From: Phragmites australis
Taxonomy: Eukaryota > Streptophyta > Magnoliopsida > Poales > Poaceae
Length of the DNA stretch: 64,000 nucleotides
Assembly (NCBI RefSeq): GCF_958298935.1
Contig: NC_084922.1
Location: 8,186,501 to 8,250,500 of the forward strand
Direction of reading: 5' to 3'
This document shows positions 58,958-64,000 of the stretch, piece after piece. The notes below the pieces were generated by a model, which ran no database searches, was not told the origin of the DNA, and saw nothing but the letters and a program-made list of their open reading frames with translations. Position numbers and translations under genes: made by a program. Within the stretch, counting starts at the first letter, position 1. The number at the start of each line of letters is the position of its first letter.

Positions 58958-61900
58958 TCTCTCTCTTTTTGGTAATTGATGACAATAATACTAAGAAGTG
59001 ATGTGATTTTAGTTTTGAGCTACTTGAAGATGAGTTTCAATAGCAAATAATTAGAGACAACAAAATTAAATAGAGATAATTGCTATCAAAACTCAAGGTG
59101 ATGTAAGCTCCCTCTACACATGTGCCCATAATATTAGAGAGAAAACAATATGACACAAGTCAAATATTTGAATAAAATTTTGGCAGAGTTTAACTTGTAT
59201 TTTTGGATCCGAGGAAAGAGATATTTCGATGAGATTACCATCACTAAAAACAATTTCCTCAAGATATCCAACAACAATATTAGAATACAGAAATAGAGTT
59301 GAACAAAAAGATAAACAATTTGACATAGTTCATCATATTACAATACTTAAGATTCTTAATCAACATAAAATAATAAGATCACACACAGTTCACATGCAAC
59401 CATAAGAAAAATAGATGTGAGAAAGGTTTATGAGATACGATAGAACAATAGAGAGTCTCATCCCCACAAAAGCTAAACAAGGTAGATAGCTGAAAAAAGA
59501 AAAGTAGCTCCTTCTTGCGCTTCACTTCTTCCATCTTCTCCTCCGTTGGCATCAAATACTAAAAGGTCTAGTCATCCTAAGACGGAGATGGAGAAGACCT
59601 AGAATAGATGTTGTAAAAAGGATCGGTGAAGCTGGTGAACTGACTCTAAAAGCTCTACTGTTCAAGAGATAAGTTGTGAAATATGTCATTTAACTCTTGG
59701 TTTTGTTCACTAGGAGTAGCAAAGTCTTCTCGAGCAAGAGAGATGGCCTGTCGAGTAGACTAGAACTCTGTCATCATAGGCTGATAGTAGTTCTGTTGAA
59801 AGCTTGCCTGAAAAAAGTCCAAGTTTTGTTGAAAACCCTACTAGATAGATGCTATGTAGGGATCAAAGAATCTATTTGGAGGTGCCCACTAAGGTGGAAC
59901 AAGCTCTGAAGCTGGCAGTGCCTAAGAAAGAAGAGGTTCCTCATGCTAATCTCCTTGAGCTGCAGGAACACTCTGATTTCCCTGCCCTCTATGAAGAATC
60001 CTAGGATTCACCCTGAAACGTCTATATCTCATATTCTTTGTCTCACAAGAGATTGGGCAAAGATATCTGTCAATTGATCTTCGGCCCTCACATTATCTAC
60101 AAGGATGTCACATTTGCTCACATGATCTCTAAGAAAATGATGGTGAATATCAATATGGTTGGTTTTAAAGTGTTGGACCAGATGTGTAGCTATTTTCATG
60201 GCACTTCATTATTACACAAAGGATACACAATTTTGAATTTAACTTCATAGTCTAACAAAGTTTGTCTCGTCTATAGCAAGTGAGCATAATAGCTACCCGC
60301 GAAAACATATTCTGCTTCGGCGGTGATAGAGCTACGGAGTTTTATTTTTATGGATGATCATGAAACTAGAAATCTTCTTAGAAACTGGCAACTTTCTGAT
60401 GTGCTTTTTCTATCTACTTTACAACTCGCATAATTGGAATTCCAATATCTGATCACTTCAAACTTAGCACCTTGTGGATACCAAATCCATATACTATGAG
60501 AGTATTTCAAATATCTTAAAATACACTTAACGGCTATTAAATTTTATTCTTTAGGTGATGCTTGAAACCTAAAGGTGATGGCGAATATCAATATGCTTTA
60601 AATCTACCGGTCTAGATGTGATAAGGTAAAACAAACTACATATTATAGATCTATAAAGTTTTGAATTTGGCGGTTTACCTCCCTCATCAAGATCAAGATG
60701 ACTATTTGTCGCTATATGAGTCTTGATAGGCTTTTTATCCTACATGGCAAACTTATTTAATAAATCATTTGCATATTTGGTTTGGCTAATAAATATTCCT
60801 TCGTTAATTTGCTTGATTTGAGGTCCAAGAAAGAAACTTAATTTTCCAATCATAGACATTTTAAATTCCCTAGACATCATTTCTCCAAATTCTCACAAAA
60901 ATCTTAGTTAGTAGAACCAAAAAATGATGTCATCAATATAAATTTGACATACAAAGAAATTATTTGCAATAGATTTAATGAACAAAGTAATATCGACTTT
61001 TCCAACTTTGAAGCCTTTTGAAACAAGAAAATCTCTAAGTTCCTTATACCACGCACGTAGGGCTTGTTTAATACTACATAGAGTTTTAGATAGTTTATAC
61101 ATATGATTAGCCTTTTTAAGATCTTCAAAATCGATTGGTTGTTCATCAAACACGAGTTCACAAATTTTACCATTTAAAAAATATTTTTCACATACATTTG
61201 ATATAACTTAATATTATGAGATGAAGCAAATGCAAGTAAGATGCTAATAGCCTCAAGCTTTTCTATGGGAGCGAAAGTTTCACTAAAATCGAAACATTCG
61301 ACTTGAGTGTATCCTTGTAAAATCAATCTTGCTTTGTTTCTTACAACAATTCCTTCTTCATCTTGCTTATTTAAAAAGATCTATTTTATTTTATGTCAAT
61401 CACATTGTAATCTTTTGGAGTTAGTATTTCTACTAGTTCCCATACATCGTTGCGGGTGAAGTTGTTTAACTCTTCATGCATTGCATTCACCCAATCTGAA
61501 TCATCTAGTATTTCTTCTATACGGCTAGGCTCAATAGAATATACAAAAGAATAATGTTCATAAAATGAAGCAACACGAGAACGAGTTTAAATACCCTTAC
61601 TAATGCCACTAACAATTTAATCAACGGGGTAATCATTGGCAATGACATGGTGAACTTTTGGATGAACTACCGGCTCTTGTGATGTAGTTGATGAAGTGGT
61701 AGCTCGTTGTGATTGATCTTCCTCATCTTCCACATCATGAACTTAAACTTGATCATTTGTAGTGGAAGTAGATGGAATATCCCAAATTAAGGTAGAGGGA
61801 TCATCTTCTTGTTCACTTTCATCTTTTGGCTTAATGCCACATATTGACATTTTTTATAGATCTTCTCAAACCTTCATTACCTATATCATCTAAATTTTTT

Positions 61901-64000
61901 TCTTCTTAAGAGTCATTAGTTTTTATCAAATTTAACATCATACGTCTATTCAAACATATCCGAATTTTAGTTGTAGACACAATAATCTTTACTATGAGAA
62001 GAATAATCAAGTAAAAACTTTTATCATATTTTTTTTTAGAATTTTGATAAACAAGTACCTTTCTTTCGAATGCAGCATTTGCAACCAAATACCCAAAAAT
62101 ATGAGTTGTTGGATTTTCTTCCAATAAAGAGCTCATGAGGTGTTTTCTTCAACAAACGGTGACAATATAACCTATTAATAGCTTCGGCCAAAAAGTTGTC
62201 CAAAATATTATATTCCAAAAGTATTGATTTTGCTATATCAATTAGAGTCCGATTCTTCTTTTCAACTACTCCATTTTGCTTTAGAGTGTATTTAGCTAAG
62301 AATTCATATTTGATTCCCTTTTCTTCAAAAAAATCTCAACCTTTGTGTTCTTGAATTCGAAGCTATTGTCACTTCTCACTTTCTTGACTTTGAACTCAAA
62401 TTCATTTTCAGCTCTCTTAGCAAAACTTTTAAAAGTGTTAAATACAATAGTTTTATCATGTAGAAAGAATACCTAAGTATATCTAGAGAAATCGTCAACA
62501 ATGACAAGACAATAACTATTACCTCAAATACATATATGTCGTTGAGCCAAATAGATCCATATGTAATAATTTCAATGGTCTTAATGTTGACATGGAGCTT
62601 TTGTACGGATGTGAATTTCCTACTTGCTTTCCGGCTTGACAAGCACTACATAGGTTGTTCTTCTCAAATTTCACATCATTCAATCATACTGCTAGATCAT
62701 GCTTTAACAAATTTATACCAATTATGACCAAGCTTTCTATACCAAAGCCAATATTTCAATGACTTTGTAAACAAACGTGTGCTTAGGATTGCATCATTAG
62801 AAGACAAATCAACTATATAAATATTATCATGTCTAAAGCCTTTAAAAACTACACTATTATCCTTCAAACTAGATATTATCACATCATTTGGAGAGAAAAT
62901 GCATGAAAGATCAATATCACATAATTGAGCAACGAGTAATAAATTTAAATTTAGAGATTCAACTAGCAAGACATTTGAAATAGTCAAATCATTTGAGACA
63001 ACAATTTTATCTAGTCCTTTTATATTTCCTTTTGTATTATCTTCAAAAGTTGTTTGTCATATTCCAATCCATCATTGCTTATAGATATGAACATCATTTG
63101 ATTTTCGGTCATGTGTTGAATCCATCCACTATCTAGCACCTAATATCTCTTACCGGACTTGTAGTTTACCTATAAAACAAAGTTAGGCTCTTTTAGGTAC
63201 CTAAACTTGTTTTGGTCCTTGGATGTTAGTTATCAAATCTTTAGGCACCCAAATGACATTATTTTTATCACCAATTATAGAAGTGCTAATAAATCTAGCT
63301 TTAACACTATAATTTGAACATCTTTTAAGAATAGAGCATGAATCAAAAGATGCATATGATTTATCCTTAATGTTTTTGCAATTTTTTTCAATATGTCCGA
63401 TTTTCTTGCATTTTATACAATAACAACTACCCTTCACAAAAGTAGTTTTATGATGGATGAAAGTTTTCTTACCCTTCTTGAGAATATACCCAAGACATTC
63501 CTTCTTGGTGGAAAACCTTTAACTATCTAAGACTTGTCTAATTTTAGACTCTCTAACATAGCATCTTGCTAGATCAGTGATTAGTTTTTCAGCTTTTTCT
63601 TTTAACTTGTTACTTTCATCAATAATCAAAATATCATTACAAGAAATAGTTTTAGGCAAAGTAAGCAAATTATTATGCAAGGTAGATGCAATTATAAGAG
63701 ATAAAGTAAACATATCATCTAGAATATTGCAAGATATACTCATATCTAATTTAGTTTTGTTGATTTCATGAACAATAAGAGAGTCATGAGTTCCTTAATC
63801 ATCTCATGAGTTTCTTTTAGACCATCATGAGACGTCTTTAGCTTCTCGTAGGATTCTTGTAGAGAACCGTGTTTTCTCTTCAATTCATTAAATGTTGTTC
63901 TTTCTTTGCTCATAAAATCATCAAAACTATTTATTAGCTCAACTAGATCACTATATGAATATTCATCGTCATCACATAATACCTTAGAGTCACATTTTAC
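58958..64000 (-). mobile_element. Interior of a degenerate Sirevirus-like Copia element, runs off the right edge
   Basis: Reading leftward on the minus strand: gag remnants including a zinc knuckle (CYCIKCKKIGHIEKNC, 63437-63200), GAG-pre-integrase (YWLWYRKLGHNWY, ~62750), an integrase part (LYCHRLLKKTPHELFIGRK, ~62170), reverse transcriptase (LSKTLCSIKQALRAWYKE and VCQIYIDDIIF, 61153-60908), RNase H (SSITAEAEYVFAG near 60330) and the pol end HHFLRDHVSKCDILVDN near 60150. A degenerate Gln-rich stretch (59480-60010) lies between pol and the polypurine tract, where Sireviruses carry an extra frame. Many stops and frameshifts make it inactive. The 5' LTR is outside the window. Confidence 0.85.

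Noticed and set aside
61906..62136. Separate small genes in the right-hand Copia element
   Set aside because: They are fragments of one decayed gag-pol interior, seen as pieces because of stops and frameshifts.

Overview
The window is plant nuclear DNA, almost certainly from a grass (Poaceae). It has split genes with GT-AG introns. First exons are very GC-rich and later exons and introns are AT-rich, the usual grass gradient. Intergenic DNA is packed with grass-type transposons: MULE, hAT, Helitron, L1-type LINE and Sirevirus-like Copia LTR elements. I saw no prokaryotic, organellar or CRISPR features, and no rRNA or tRNA gene.

Layout. (1) 1-5235: the 5' half of a Mutator-like element (MULE) on the minus strand. 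It holds a largely intact MuDR-type transposase gene and a second gene for a plant mobile domain (PMD) protein that runs off the left edge. Its upstream end carries a ~150-bp tandem repeat with a ~300-bp dimer period and four spaced palindromes. (2) 5560-9114: a 3-exon gene for a 327-aa charged protein of unknown function; its first intron holds a small retroposon and an hAT element. (3) 11975-27446: a 23-exon gene for a 2152-aa TamB/DUF490 protein, the SSG4/TIC236 orthologue of the chloroplast inner envelope; a truncated L1 LINE sits in intron 10. (4) 29154-35537: a decayed Copia element with an inverted LTR copy in its interior. (5) 37950-39370: a solo LTR-like copy of a second family. (6) 40579-47642: a 4-coding-exon gene for a 1530-aa Enhancer-of-Polycomb-like protein. 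(7) 49914-51318: a TIR element whose internal duplication is split by a 724-bp Helitron. (8) 51778-53259, minus: an intronless UDP-glucosyltransferase gene. (9) 54595-55171: a PPR gene fragment broken by a 22-bp tandem duplication. (10) 57541-64000: LTR and interior of a third decayed Copia element, minus strand.

The four host genes (unknown charged protein, plastid import factor, chromatin factor, UGT) share no evident pathway and look like ordinary neighbours. The most interesting structure is in the mobile DNA: the MULE's PMD cargo and palindrome array, three Copia families that each carry their own short repeated motif in the LTR, and the Helitron whose empty site is preserved about 90 bp away. 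Exon joins were worked out by hand from splice consensus and reading frame, without transcript data.
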